A stretch of 64,000 bases of DNA. It comes from JBBREP01 sp038202885. Its GTDB lineage: Bacteria; Actinomycetota; Acidimicrobiia; IMCC26256; PALSA-610. Below, one piece after another: positions 9,901-17,060 of the stretch (positions within the stretch are counted from its first letter, which is position 1; the number at the start of each line of letters is the position of its first letter). A program made the translations under genes and the position numbers. The stretch covers positions 11,565 through 75,564 of the forward strand of contig JBBREP010000008.1 in assembly GCA_038202885.1 (NCBI GenBank). The letters run 5' to 3'. The notes beneath the pieces were generated by a model. It made no database searches and was not told the DNA's origin. It saw only the letters and a program-made list of their open reading frames with translations.

Positions 9901-10218
9901 GTGGTCGCCGGACGCCGACGGGACGTTGTTCCAGGTTGCGCCGCCGTCAGTCGACTTCCAGAGGCCGGCGAACGGGTTGGCGCCATCGGTGCTGTGGGCG
10001 TCGGCATACAACGTCGTGCCGTTGGTTGCCGCCGCGAACTCCACCTCCAGGTAGGTCCACGCGTCCGGCGCGCCCGCGTGGGCTGGACCCCAGAGGTTCG
10101 TCGCGAAGGTCGCACCCTGGTCAGTCGACGAGAAGATGCCACGGCCCCGAGCGGCCGCCCAGATCGGGCTCGTGGTTCCGGGCCGCACGTCGAGGTCGGA
10201 GATGTAGCTGCCGTTCAG
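6943..10218 (-). CDS. C-terminal part of frameshifted BNR / lectin-repeat surface protein
   Basis: This fragment continues the protein begun at 11279. It opens LNGSYISDLDVRPG and carries BNR/sortilin-like blades with Asp-box motifs (SSTDQGATF, KSTDGGATWNN, SSTDGGGTWTN). Seven consecutive repeats with the core NADGRQQLYLVGTD...LYTKTQ follow, resembling seven-bladed lectin propellers. An Fn3 domain (APTLTGIRAGNGWVSVAWNP) comes next, then a C-terminal module of about 110 residues ending PSEAQYFCVQLVGYLLALGG N. The last two parts recur in the genes at 14239 and 17061. Upstream of 10218 the same frame gives an arginine-rich antisense-like translation, so the true coding continues in the other frame. 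With one base restored the whole protein would be about 1,445 residues. Confidence 0.8.
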   Translation of the reverse strand: MNGSYISDLDVRPGTTSPIWAAARGRGIFSSTDQGATFATNLWGPAHAGAPDAWTYLEVEFAAATNGTTLYADAHSTDGANPFAGLWKSTDGGATWNNVPSASGDHHYPHWREPDGCQCGYAQSIGVDPTNAAHVYMGFADIWSSTDGGGTWTNLSAPRPRPKTHVDQHAIVFSPATHRTANQPVGLWVGMDGGVWSSANNGATWVNHNATIASDLLYGIGTGYGPDGNSYTYGGMQDNGTAVGSPATAGNLWNEYCGGDGGPVAVDYLNPSISLDSRDCRTTDGGATLEPHVSIECNNRYGTSPVFDPNQTANVYDARDCSGASVIMKSTDHASTFSTTEWFRLSAAHQGVTSMAITRAANPVMWVGFNDGWIVELSDLGGTPVESHWTRPVTFSQPAHLAVDPANSSRVAVVYTGYSDQHYPNDSEHVWLSNDGGVSFHAVGGTSSAAESVPNLPVYAAVFDTSTTPSSLIIATDGGVLRSQDADTTKTWQVLGVGLPHVQVTSLAIDTTVDPPLLKAGTYGRSAWQIYTVDPVPGPWRHLLQRSGRLALGFNYDGRQQLFAVGANGTVTTKYQLHGGGWSTYESLGGSLRTSPAQPLGVGSNADRRLEIYAVGLDKHMYTKYQTGPDAAWTDWIQIGGAWPGADYSVPTIGYNADGRQQLYAIGSDARLWTTTQTTANSSTWTAWTSLGGAWPATDVPAVGVNADGRQELYLVGTDRQLYTKTQTSVNGAFATTWTSFGGNWPANPAIGINTDGRQQLYLVGTDGVLYTKAQNVANNAWAATWTSLGCCFRQRGVPGLGVNADGRQQLLVVGTNGALYTTAQTTKSGSFAASWTYLGGYVPDDVVVGMDAARQNVFAVGTNHAVFVDTQIAANSGSFGGFQSLGGVLPVSTPDAPTLTGIRAGNGWVSVAWNPPAASGDTPITSYVVTSNLGGQSVAVPAGSARAVLGVPNGVTQTVSVRAVNDSGAGEPSNSSSAFTPAASTINVTTTYNAGDNTRLQKNATYFAQTAVNAQRTSVGIVAYIVGLIGGPPAPIAPPVSTGPNSTTTPWSAADQAALVSAMTKYGLAPSEAQYFCVQLVGYLLALGGN

Positions 10219-11279
10219 GCGACCGCGACGTCGGTGAAATGCGCCCCGCTGTCGGTCGACCGGAACAGGCCGCCGCTCGTCGCCGCAAGCACGACACCCG
10301 AGCTGGGAACCACGATCCGCGCGACCAAGTTGGAGCCCATCGCGCCGCTGCCGGCCGTCTGCGCCCATGTGGCCCCTCCGTCCGTGGAACGGAACACACC
10401 GGCGCCGAGGCTCGCGCCGCCGATCGAGCCGGAGTACGTACCGGTGCCCGCGTACACGATCGACGGGTTCACCGGGTCGAGCGCGACCGAGCTGAATGTC
10501 TCGGTGACCGGCGAACCGTCGGCGGCGGTGAGCGCGTCGGTGAGCGGCGTCCACGTGGCGCCGCCGTCGTTCGTCTTCCAGATGCCGCCGGCGCCGACGA
10601 TGTACGCCGTCGTATCCGCCGCACCAGCCGGCGACACCGCGATGTCCCATACCGCGCCGCTGAACGGCATCGGCGGGTCCTTGACCGGGATGTCAATCGT
10701 GAGCTGCTCATACACGTTCGCGGGACCACTCGCCGACAACGTGAACGATGTCGGCGAGGTCACCGACGCGATCGCCGTTCCGTCTGGAATGTTGGCGCCA
10801 GCGACCGACGCGCCGATGAGTGTCGCATCAACCGTGTAGCCGTTCCACTGGGTGACCGCCGTGTTGGCTACCGAAGCACCACCCGAGCGGGGAAACGCGT
10901 AATCGTCCTCGGGCTGCGAGTTCGGCTGCGGCCCGATCTGGGTCCAGGTGAGTGGCGCTGCTGCTGTTCCTGCGACAGCCGCGCCGGCATCGACGCGCAT
11001 GCGTCCCACCTGTCGCAGCGCGGCGGCGTACAGGTCGGCGCGCACCCGGCCAGATGCATCTTCGTGGAGTGACGGATCGCGACCCTTAGCGATGCTGTCG
11101 GCCTCGCCCGCGTCGGGTTCGCTGCTGCCGTCGGATGACCGATGCTCACCCGCGTCGTTCGACGTCCGGCGCGACTTTGTTGCCGACGCGCGTGGCGCAG
11201 TCTGGGCGCCGCTACACGCTCCGGCCAGAAGCACAGCGGCCAGGAACGACGCGGACAGGGTCCGTTTATACGATGCCAT
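10215..11279 (-). CDS. N-terminal part of frameshifted BNR / lectin-repeat surface lipoprotein
   Basis: The product starts with an export signal (MASYKRTLSASFLAAVLLAG) followed by AC, a plausible lipobox with C22 as the lipidated residue. A Ser/Asp-rich linker and BNR/VPS10-like propeller blades follow (WKTNDGGATWTPLT, FRSTDGGATWAQT, FRSTDSGAHFTDVAVA). The frame stops at 10215 in the middle of a blade, and the missing continuation is present in the other frame at 10218. The start is well supported by GAGGGAG eight bases before ATG 11279. A lipid anchor would place this protein on the membrane with its lectin-like repeats outward; that is inference. Confidence 0.8.
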   Translation of the reverse strand: MASYKRTLSASFLAAVLLAGACSGAQTAPRASATKSRRTSNDAGEHRSSDGSSEPDAGEADSIAKGRDPSLHEDASGRVRADLYAAALRQVGRMRVDAGAAVAGTAAAPLTWTQIGPQPNSQPEDDYAFPRSGGASVANTAVTQWNGYTVDATLIGASVAGANIPDGTAIASVTSPTSFTLSASGPANVYEQLTIDIPVKDPPMPFSGAVWDIAVSPAGAADTTAYIVGAGGIWKTNDGGATWTPLTDALTAADGSPVTETFSSVALDPVNPSIVYAGTGTYSGSIGGASLGAGVFRSTDGGATWAQTAGSGAMGSNLVARIVVPSSGVVLAATSGGLFRSTDSGAHFTDVAVA

Positions 11280-11396
11280 CGCTCGACTCCCTCACCATCA
11301 GCGCGTGAATCGCCCCTACCGGTGGGCACAAACTACGTATCCGAGCGATCAGCGCGCAAGACCTGGATGATGTTGTGATCAAGCTCTGCACAGAGC

Positions 11397-14219
11397 TCAA
11401 CCGGTGCGCTCGTCATCGCCGCGCGCCGTTACGGACTCGGTCGCGAGCTTGATGATCTCATCGCGTCGCAGCCGCTGTCCCTCGGCGTGGAGGCGGTCGT
11501 AGTCGTCGCCGATGCGTCCTCGCAGGACAGCGATTTCGCGTGCTCTGATCGCGTCTTCGAGGCCCTCCCACTGGTCCGAACTTTTCGAACGCAGCGCATC
11601 GGCCCCACCATGCAGGAGCGCGGCTTGCGCTGACGTGCCTCGGTGCGTCGCACAGCACGCCAACCCCAACACCGCGTAGGGAAGCAATGAGACCATGCCA
11701 TTCAGTCGAGTCGTTCGCAGCACGTCGCCAAAGCGCGACGCGGCGTGCTGGTGGTCGCCTTCTTCGAGAAACAGCCAGCCAACGTTGAGAAACAGTTGCG
11801 CGGACCGGCTGGTCAGTTCGGTACCGATGAGTGCCGACTCGAAGTGATGCCGGGCTTCGGCAAGGTTTGCTTGGCCGAGCAAGAACAGTGCGTAGTTGTT
11901 GTGCAGCTTCCACGCTGTGAGTTCGTTGCCTGATCGCTCGACCACCGCGAGCGCCTCCACGTACGCGGCTTCGGCACCGGGCGCATCCGCTTCGTCGAGG
12001 ACCGACGCGTACTGGAAGAGCACCGTTCCGAGGAGCACCTCGTCGTCGATGCCGCGAGCAAGTTCGACCGCTTCAGCGCCTGCCGCAAGCGCCTCGTCGT
12101 CTCGTCCCATCTGGGCCATGAGTCGCGAGTATCGCGACAGCGCATCGGCTTCCAGTGCCCGGTCACCGGCGTCCCTCGCCAGACCGCGCGCCGCCGAAGC
12201 AGCGTCAAGCTCGCGTCGTCGGTCGATGGACGAAAGCAAAATCGCTTTGAACATCAGGGCCTCGGCCCGACCAGCGCGGGGAACGTCGCGCCCGGCCTTC
12301 TCCAAAGCCAATTCGAGGAGCGCGAGCGTGCGCGCGGGCTGTGGAGCATCCGTCCAATATCGGTGGAGCGACCAGAAATGAGCGAGGACACGGCCCGCAC
12401 CGTCGGTGGCGCCCAACGCGCGCTCGATGGCCGCGCGGAGATTCGCGTCCTCGGCGATGAGCCGTCGCATCCAAGCACGACCAGACCGCCCGTCCAACTC
12501 GGGCGCCGCGTCTTCGGCGAAGCGCAGGTAATAAGAAGTGTGCGCCGCTGCGACAAGCTCCGCGTCGCTCGAGCGCGCGTCGCCAGCCCCAGTTTCCGCG
12601 AGACGCTCGCCCGCGTATTCACGAAGGGTCTCCTGTAAACGGTAGCGATGAGTGTCGCGGTGCGGACCGGCCGCAACGAGGCTCTTGTCGATCAACGACG
12701 CCATCAGATCCGCGATTTCCCACGGCGTGAGGTCATCGAGGTCGCATACGCCCTCGGCCGCATCGAGGTCGAAGTCGCCGACAAAGACGGACAGTCGTTG
12801 CAGGAGCGCACGTTCGGGATCGGTCAACAGGTCATAGGACCAGTCCACGAGCGCGCGCAAGGTCTGGTGCCGTGGCAGCGCCACGCGGCTCCCCGCGCTG
12901 AGCAGGCGGAACCGGTGTTCGAGGCGATCGTGGATCTGACCCAACGACATTGATCGAAGCCGAGCCGTAGCAAGTTCCAGCCCGAGCGGCATGCCGTCCA
13001 ACTGTCGACAGATGTCGGCCACGAGCTGCGCGTTGTCGTCGCGCAACGCGAAACCCGAGCCTTGCGCGCCGGCTCGCTCGACAAACAGCGCCACCGCGCC
13101 CGAGCCCGCCAGGTCGCGGCGGTCATCGACGTGCTCGGGCGGCAACGAGAGGGATGGAACGCGATAGACGACCTCTCCCTCGACGCGCAGCGGCTCCCTA
13201 CTCGTCGTGAGCAGCCTGATCTCGGGGCAACGGCGCACGATGGCGTCAGCGACCGTCGCACAGCCGGCGATGACATGCTCGCAGTTGTCAAGGATGAGGA
13301 GGCGATCCTGCGTGGCGAGCACCTCGACCAAACTTTCGAACGCGTCGTTGCCCGGCTGTTCGCGGATCCCCAACTCGCTCAGGATCTCAGCCGCCACCGA
13401 CCCCGGGCTACTCACCGCGGCCAGCTCCACAAGCCACACGCCGTCACCGACGTCAGCGAGCAGCGTCTTGCCGACTTCGACAGCGAGGCGGCTCTTGCCG
13501 ACACCACCCGAACCGGTCAGTGTGACCAACCGGTTGTCACGCACAAGCTCGACGACCGCAGCGACCTCATCGTCGCGGCCGACGAAGCTCGACAGCGACT
13601 CGGTCAGGTTCGTCGGGACAGCGGTCTGCTCGGAGCGAAGCGGTGGGAAATCGGCTGGGATGCCGTCGATTGTGAGTTGGAACACTTCTTCGGGGCGGTC
13701 GAGGTCCTTCAAACGGTGCGAGCCGAGCTCGATGAGACCCGTCCCGTGCGCCAAGCGATCGCCGATGAGGCGCGCGGTCGTTCGCGACATCACGGTCTGG
13801 CCGCCGTGCGTAGCGGCCGCGAGCCGGGCGGTTCGGTTCACTTCCGGCCCGAAGTAGTCGCCGTCGCGCTCCTCGCACTCGCCGGTGTGCACGGCGATCC
13901 GTACCCGGAGGTTCGCGCCCTCGGGCCATACCTCAGCGTGCAGGCAACGCTGGGCCTTGACCGCGGCTGCTATCGCGTCGTCGGCCATCGCGAATGCAGC
14001 ACAGAAGGCGTCACCCACCGTCTTGAACACGTAGCCGCCGGCCGACTCAATCGTCGCGCGCAGCAGTGCGTCGTGCTTTGCCAACGCGGCGGACATTGCG
14101 TCGGGGTGTGTCTCCCAGAGCCGCGTCGAACCCTCGATATCGGTGAAGAGAAGGGTCACGGTTCCCGAGGGCGGCTGAGGCACGGCCGGAACGTTACGGT
14201 GGACCTGACGACCGCGCAC
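11397..14219 (-). CDS. Adenylate/guanylate cyclase-domain protein with NB-ARC-type ATPase and TPRs
   Basis: The 940-aa protein has a class III nucleotide cyclase domain over residues 15-190, with metal-binding aspartates in LLFTDIEGSTRLW and TVGDAFCAAF. An AAA/NB-ARC-like ATPase follows (Walker A LTGSGGVGKSRLAVEVG, Walker B-like LLILDNCEHV). From about residue 550 it is alpha-helical and TPR-like. It should act in the cytosol as an ATP-dependent signalling regulator, possibly producing cAMP. No DNA-binding domain is visible. The start is uncertain: GTG 14219 has no ribosome site, and GTG 14183 just before the PPSGTVTLLF block would also fit. A second protein of this architecture lies at 42909-46409. 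Confidence 0.85.
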   Translation of the reverse strand: MRGRQVHRNVPAVPQPPSGTVTLLFTDIEGSTRLWETHPDAMSAALAKHDALLRATIESAGGYVFKTVGDAFCAAFAMADDAIAAAVKAQRCLHAEVWPEGANLRVRIAVHTGECEERDGDYFGPEVNRTARLAAATHGGQTVMSRTTARLIGDRLAHGTGLIELGSHRLKDLDRPEEVFQLTIDGIPADFPPLRSEQTAVPTNLTESLSSFVGRDDEVAAVVELVRDNRLVTLTGSGGVGKSRLAVEVGKTLLADVGDGVWLVELAAVSSPGSVAAEILSELGIREQPGNDAFESLVEVLATQDRLLILDNCEHVIAGCATVADAIVRRCPEIRLLTTSREPLRVEGEVVYRVPSLSLPPEHVDDRRDLAGSGAVALFVERAGAQGSGFALRDDNAQLVADICRQLDGMPLGLELATARLRSMSLGQIHDRLEHRFRLLSAGSRVALPRHQTLRALVDWSYDLLTDPERALLQRLSVFVGDFDLDAAEGVCDLDDLTPWEIADLMASLIDKSLVAAGPHRDTHRYRLQETLREYAGERLAETGAGDARSSDAELVAAAHTSYYLRFAEDAAPELDGRSGRAWMRRLIAEDANLRAAIERALGATDGAGRVLAHFWSLHRYWTDAPQPARTLALLELALEKAGRDVPRAGRAEALMFKAILLSSIDRRRELDAASAARGLARDAGDRALEADALSRYSRLMAQMGRDDEALAAGAEAVELARGIDDEVLLGTVLFQYASVLDEADAPGAEAAYVEALAVVERSGNELTAWKLHNNYALFLLGQANLAEARHHFESALIGTELTSRSAQLFLNVGWLFLEEGDHQHAASRFGDVLRTTRLNGMVSLLPYAVLGLACCATHRGTSAQAALLHGGADALRSKSSDQWEGLEDAIRAREIAVLRGRIGDDYDRLHAEGQRLRRDEIIKLATESVTARGDDERTG

Positions 14220-14238
14220 TTGCGTACGTGGTCACGAG

Positions 14239-16740
14239 CTAGTGGCCTCCGAGGGCGAGGAGGTAGCCGACGAGCTGGACGCAGAAGTACTGCGCCTCCG
14301 ACGGCGACAGGCCATATTGGCGCATCACGCTCACGAGCGCTGGCTGGTCGGCCGTCGACCACGGCGTTGTATAGCTGTTCGGCCCGGTGCTCACCGGCGG
14401 CGCGATCGGCGTCGCCGATCCGCCGACCAGCCCGACGATGTACGCGACGATCCCAGTCGATGTGCGTTGCGCGTTCGCGGCCGTCTGGCCGAAGTTCGTC
14501 GCGTTCTTCACAAGGCGCGTGTTGTCGCCCGCGTTATACGCAGTCGTCACGTTGACGGTTGCTGCCGCCGGCGTGAACGGTGCCGATTCGCCCGACGCCG
14601 TTCCCGGTCCCTTCGCGTTCACGGCGCGCACGTGGGCCGTTTGCGTCGCGCCGTTCGGCACCGTCACCACCGCCCGGCGCGCGACTGGCGGAACCGTGAC
14701 CGTCTGGCCACCGGGACTCGTGGTCACGATGTAGCTCGTGATCTGTAATGCCGCGCTCGGCGGCGGCGGATCCCACCCGACCGCGACCCAGCGATCGCCG
14801 CTCGCGACCAATGTCAACGTCGGCGGTCCCGGGGGCGGCGGAACCAGTTCGTAGGCGCCGATATCGCACGTCGCGGTGCCGTTGAGATCACCGTCTTGCG
14901 GACGGGCGACGCTGCGCTGATCGGTGGAGGCACATCTCGCGGAGTCGCCGGCATCGACCGCCGGGCTGTGCAGCCCGAGCGCCTGCGTCGGCGTGTCGCC
15001 GCCATTGTCGGCGAGCGTCCCGAGTAACGGGTCCATACCGTTGAGGTCACCCGCGCCGCTCAAGGCGCACGTCGAGTCGGCATCAAGGTTGTGCCCGGTC
15101 GATGTGATCGCGCCCACGCAGTCGCCGCCCGAATTGCGGTCGAGCAGCGTGTCGGAAAGCGTGAGCGGCCGCCCTGCGTCGTTGTAGAGACCCGCGCCCG
15201 CCCCCGAGGTGTTGTCGGCAACGGTCGTGTTCGTCAGGTTCGCCGAGCCGGCGAGTGGCAAGGTCGAGCCCAACACGATCGCGGCCGAGTTGTAGAGCGC
15301 GCCGCCGAGATGATCGGCCGTGTTCGCCGACATCGTCACATTCGTGAACACCGCGGTACGCCCGTTGTACACGCCGCCGCCGTCGTGGGTGGCGTGGTTT
15401 CCGGCGATCGTCGAGGCCGTGACAGTCAGTGTGGTGGTGGTGCCGGGAAACGAGGTCGCGATGCCACCCCCGGATCCGTTGTGCGTGTTGGTCCCCACCG
15501 TGTTGTTCGTGATCGCGCTTTGGGTGATGGTCAGCGCGGCCCCGTTCGCCACAGTGATGCCACCGCCTTCGGTACCGGCAGTGTTGTCGTGCACCTTCGA
15601 CGAGGCGAGCGTGGCGCTGGCCGACGTGTTGAACCCCATGCCGCCGCCGTTGGCAGCGGCGTGGTTGTCGTGCACCTCGAGCCCACTGAACTGGATGGTC
15701 CCGGCGTCGTCCGAGATACCGGCGCCGCCGAAGCTTGAGTTGCCCGAAATCGTGGTGTCGGAGACCGTCCCCGTTCCGCTGAAGATCTCCATGCCGCCGC
15801 CCGAACCAGCGAGCGCAGCCGTGACGTTGTTCGCGAACGTCGACCCGCTGATCGCCAGCGTCCCGCCAGCGAAGTCAAGCCCGACCCCCACGGCCAGACC
15901 ATTGACGTTGGTGAGATCGTTGTCGCTCACGTTGCTGGCCGTCATCGTGAGCGAACCAATGTCGTAGATCCCCGCGCCGAAACTGACCGCGTGATTGGCC
16001 GAGATCGTGCTGTTCGCGATCGTGAGCGTGCCTTCGCTCCCCACGCCGCCCCAGTAACCGCCGAACGCTCCGCTCACGTACGCCGTGTTGTCACTCACCT
16101 TCGACGACGAGATCGTGACAACCGAACTGGAGTCCGCGGCGACTCCGCCGCCAATCAGCGAACGGTTGTTCTCGACCGTGCTGCCCGCGATATCGAGGAG
16201 GCCACCAGGACGCACGAAGATGCCGCCGCCGCCGTAGCCGTGGTCGGGTGTTTGCCCGTTGCGGACCGTGAGGTTCGACAGCGTCGTCGTTCCCCGGTCG
16301 GTGCGGGTCGAGTAGATCTCGAAGACGCGATCCGCAGCTTGGCCGTCGATCACAGAGCCGTTGCCGTTGATCGTCACCGGGCTCGTGACGTCGAGGTCGC
16401 CCGTCGCCGCGTGATCCTCATCCACACCCGTGAGCGTGAGCTTGTACGTCGCCTTGGTTGCGAGATTGATCGTGTCGGATCCACTGCGCGCGTTCGTCTC
16501 CTGGATGGCCGCGCGCAATGTGCACAGCCGTCCAACGCGCGTGGCACACACACCGTCGCCAGGAATCGCGTCGGTGGCGTCGCTCGTGCTGTTCACGGTG
16601 AAGGTGCCCGACGCCGACGCGGCCGTCACCGCGACGGCGAACCCGGCGAGCACGGTGACCGCGACGCTCACACCGGCAACCGCGGCGCGCCCGCGACTTG
16701 CCGGCGCTGTAGCGCCCACTCGCACGGGAACGATCCTCAT
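14239..16740 (-). CDS. Secreted CSLREA beta-helix protein with Fn3 and shared C-terminal module
   Basis: The 833-aa product has a twin-hydrophobic export signal ending near VAVTAASASG, then a CSLREA-type start (CATRVGRLCTLRAAIQETN). About 500 residues of beta-helix follow, rich in TVENN, NSTISANHA and TTISGNSS-like rungs, closing with the choice-of-anchor motif DQRSVARPQDGD. An Fn3 domain (PPTLTLVASGDRWVAVGWDP) and the module ending PSEAQYFCVQLVGYLLALGG H follow. ATG 16740 is preceded by GAGG with a six-base gap, which decides the start over TTG 16752. The module is also present at 6943-7530 and 19265-19859. The function of the beta-helix is unknown; adhesion or glycan contact is a family-level guess. 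Confidence 0.87.
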   Translation of the reverse strand: MRIVPVRVGATAPASRGRAAVAGVSVAVTVLAGFAVAVTAASASGTFTVNSTSDATDAIPGDGVCATRVGRLCTLRAAIQETNARSGSDTINLATKATYKLTLTGVDEDHAATGDLDVTSPVTINGNGSVIDGQAADRVFEIYSTRTDRGTTTLSNLTVRNGQTPDHGYGGGGIFVRPGGLLDIAGSTVENNRSLIGGGVAADSSSVVTISSSKVSDNTAYVSGAFGGYWGGVGSEGTLTIANSTISANHAVSFGAGIYDIGSLTMTASNVSDNDLTNVNGLAVGVGLDFAGGTLAISGSTFANNVTAALAGSGGGMEIFSGTGTVSDTTISGNSSFGGAGISDDAGTIQFSGLEVHDNHAAANGGGMGFNTSASATLASSKVHDNTAGTEGGGITVANGAALTITQSAITNNTVGTNTHNGSGGGIATSFPGTTTTLTVTASTIAGNHATHDGGGVYNGRTAVFTNVTMSANTADHLGGALYNSAAIVLGSTLPLAGSANLTNTTVADNTSGAGAGLYNDAGRPLTLSDTLLDRNSGGDCVGAITSTGHNLDADSTCALSGAGDLNGMDPLLGTLADNGGDTPTQALGLHSPAVDAGDSARCASTDQRSVARPQDGDLNGTATCDIGAYELVPPPPGPPTLTLVASGDRWVAVGWDPPPPSAALQITSYIVTTSPGGQTVTVPPVARRAVVTVPNGATQTAHVRAVNAKGPGTASGESAPFTPAAATVNVTTAYNAGDNTRLVKNATNFGQTAANAQRTSTGIVAYIVGLVGGSATPIAPPVSTGPNSYTTPWSTADQPALVSVMRQYGLSPSEAQYFCVQLVGYLLALGGH

Positions 16741-17060
16741 TCGGATCCTCAATCGGGAAGCCCTCAGCGTTCACAGCCACCGAGCCACCGCGCACCGTAC
16801 GCACTCGCCGCGCGATGGTCAAGGCTGCCGCGCACCGTCGGCGCGCTCCCCTCCTCGTTCCTGAGCGATGGGCCACGGGTGGCGAGTCGGGCGCACATTT
16901 GGACTTTCGGCCCTAGTTCGATGCACCCGCGACAGACAGAGTGGACGGCGATCGACCGCGTGGCCGATGGGCTGCCCGGATCGACACATCACAACGCCGT
17001 CGGCGCGTGCCGATTGATTGCGTCGCCATCGCGGCACGGGTGGAGCGTCTGGGAGGCGTC
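16741..17060. other. Divergent intergenic region, 320 bp
   Basis: This space lies between the divergent starts of the beta-helix gene (ATG 16740) and the 14-repeat propeller gene (GTG 17061), so it should hold both promoters. The only pattern I can name is the DosR-like box at 16900-16914. Open frames crossing it are compositionally poor. Confidence 0.5.
16900..16914 (+). promoter_or_regulatory. DosR/DevR-box-like sequence
   Basis: TGGACTTTCGGCCCT differs at one position from the mycobacterial DosR consensus GGGACTTTNGNCCCT. It lies between the divergent starts of two secreted-protein genes (ATG 16740 and GTG 17061). A looser relative, GACCTTTGGCCCTA, lies at 24657-24670 before the DUF2892 gene. 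No DosR-type response regulator is in the window, so the assignment rests on sequence resemblance alone. Confidence 0.3.

Noticed and set aside
10210..10225. Programmed ribosomal frameshifting at the split surface-protein gene
   Set aside because: No slippery heptamer or downstream stem-loop is visible, and the same one-base defect occurs in two other unrelated genes.
13062..14555. 497-codon plus-strand frame
   Set aside because: It is the antisense of the cyclase-ATPase gene; no motif, biased composition.
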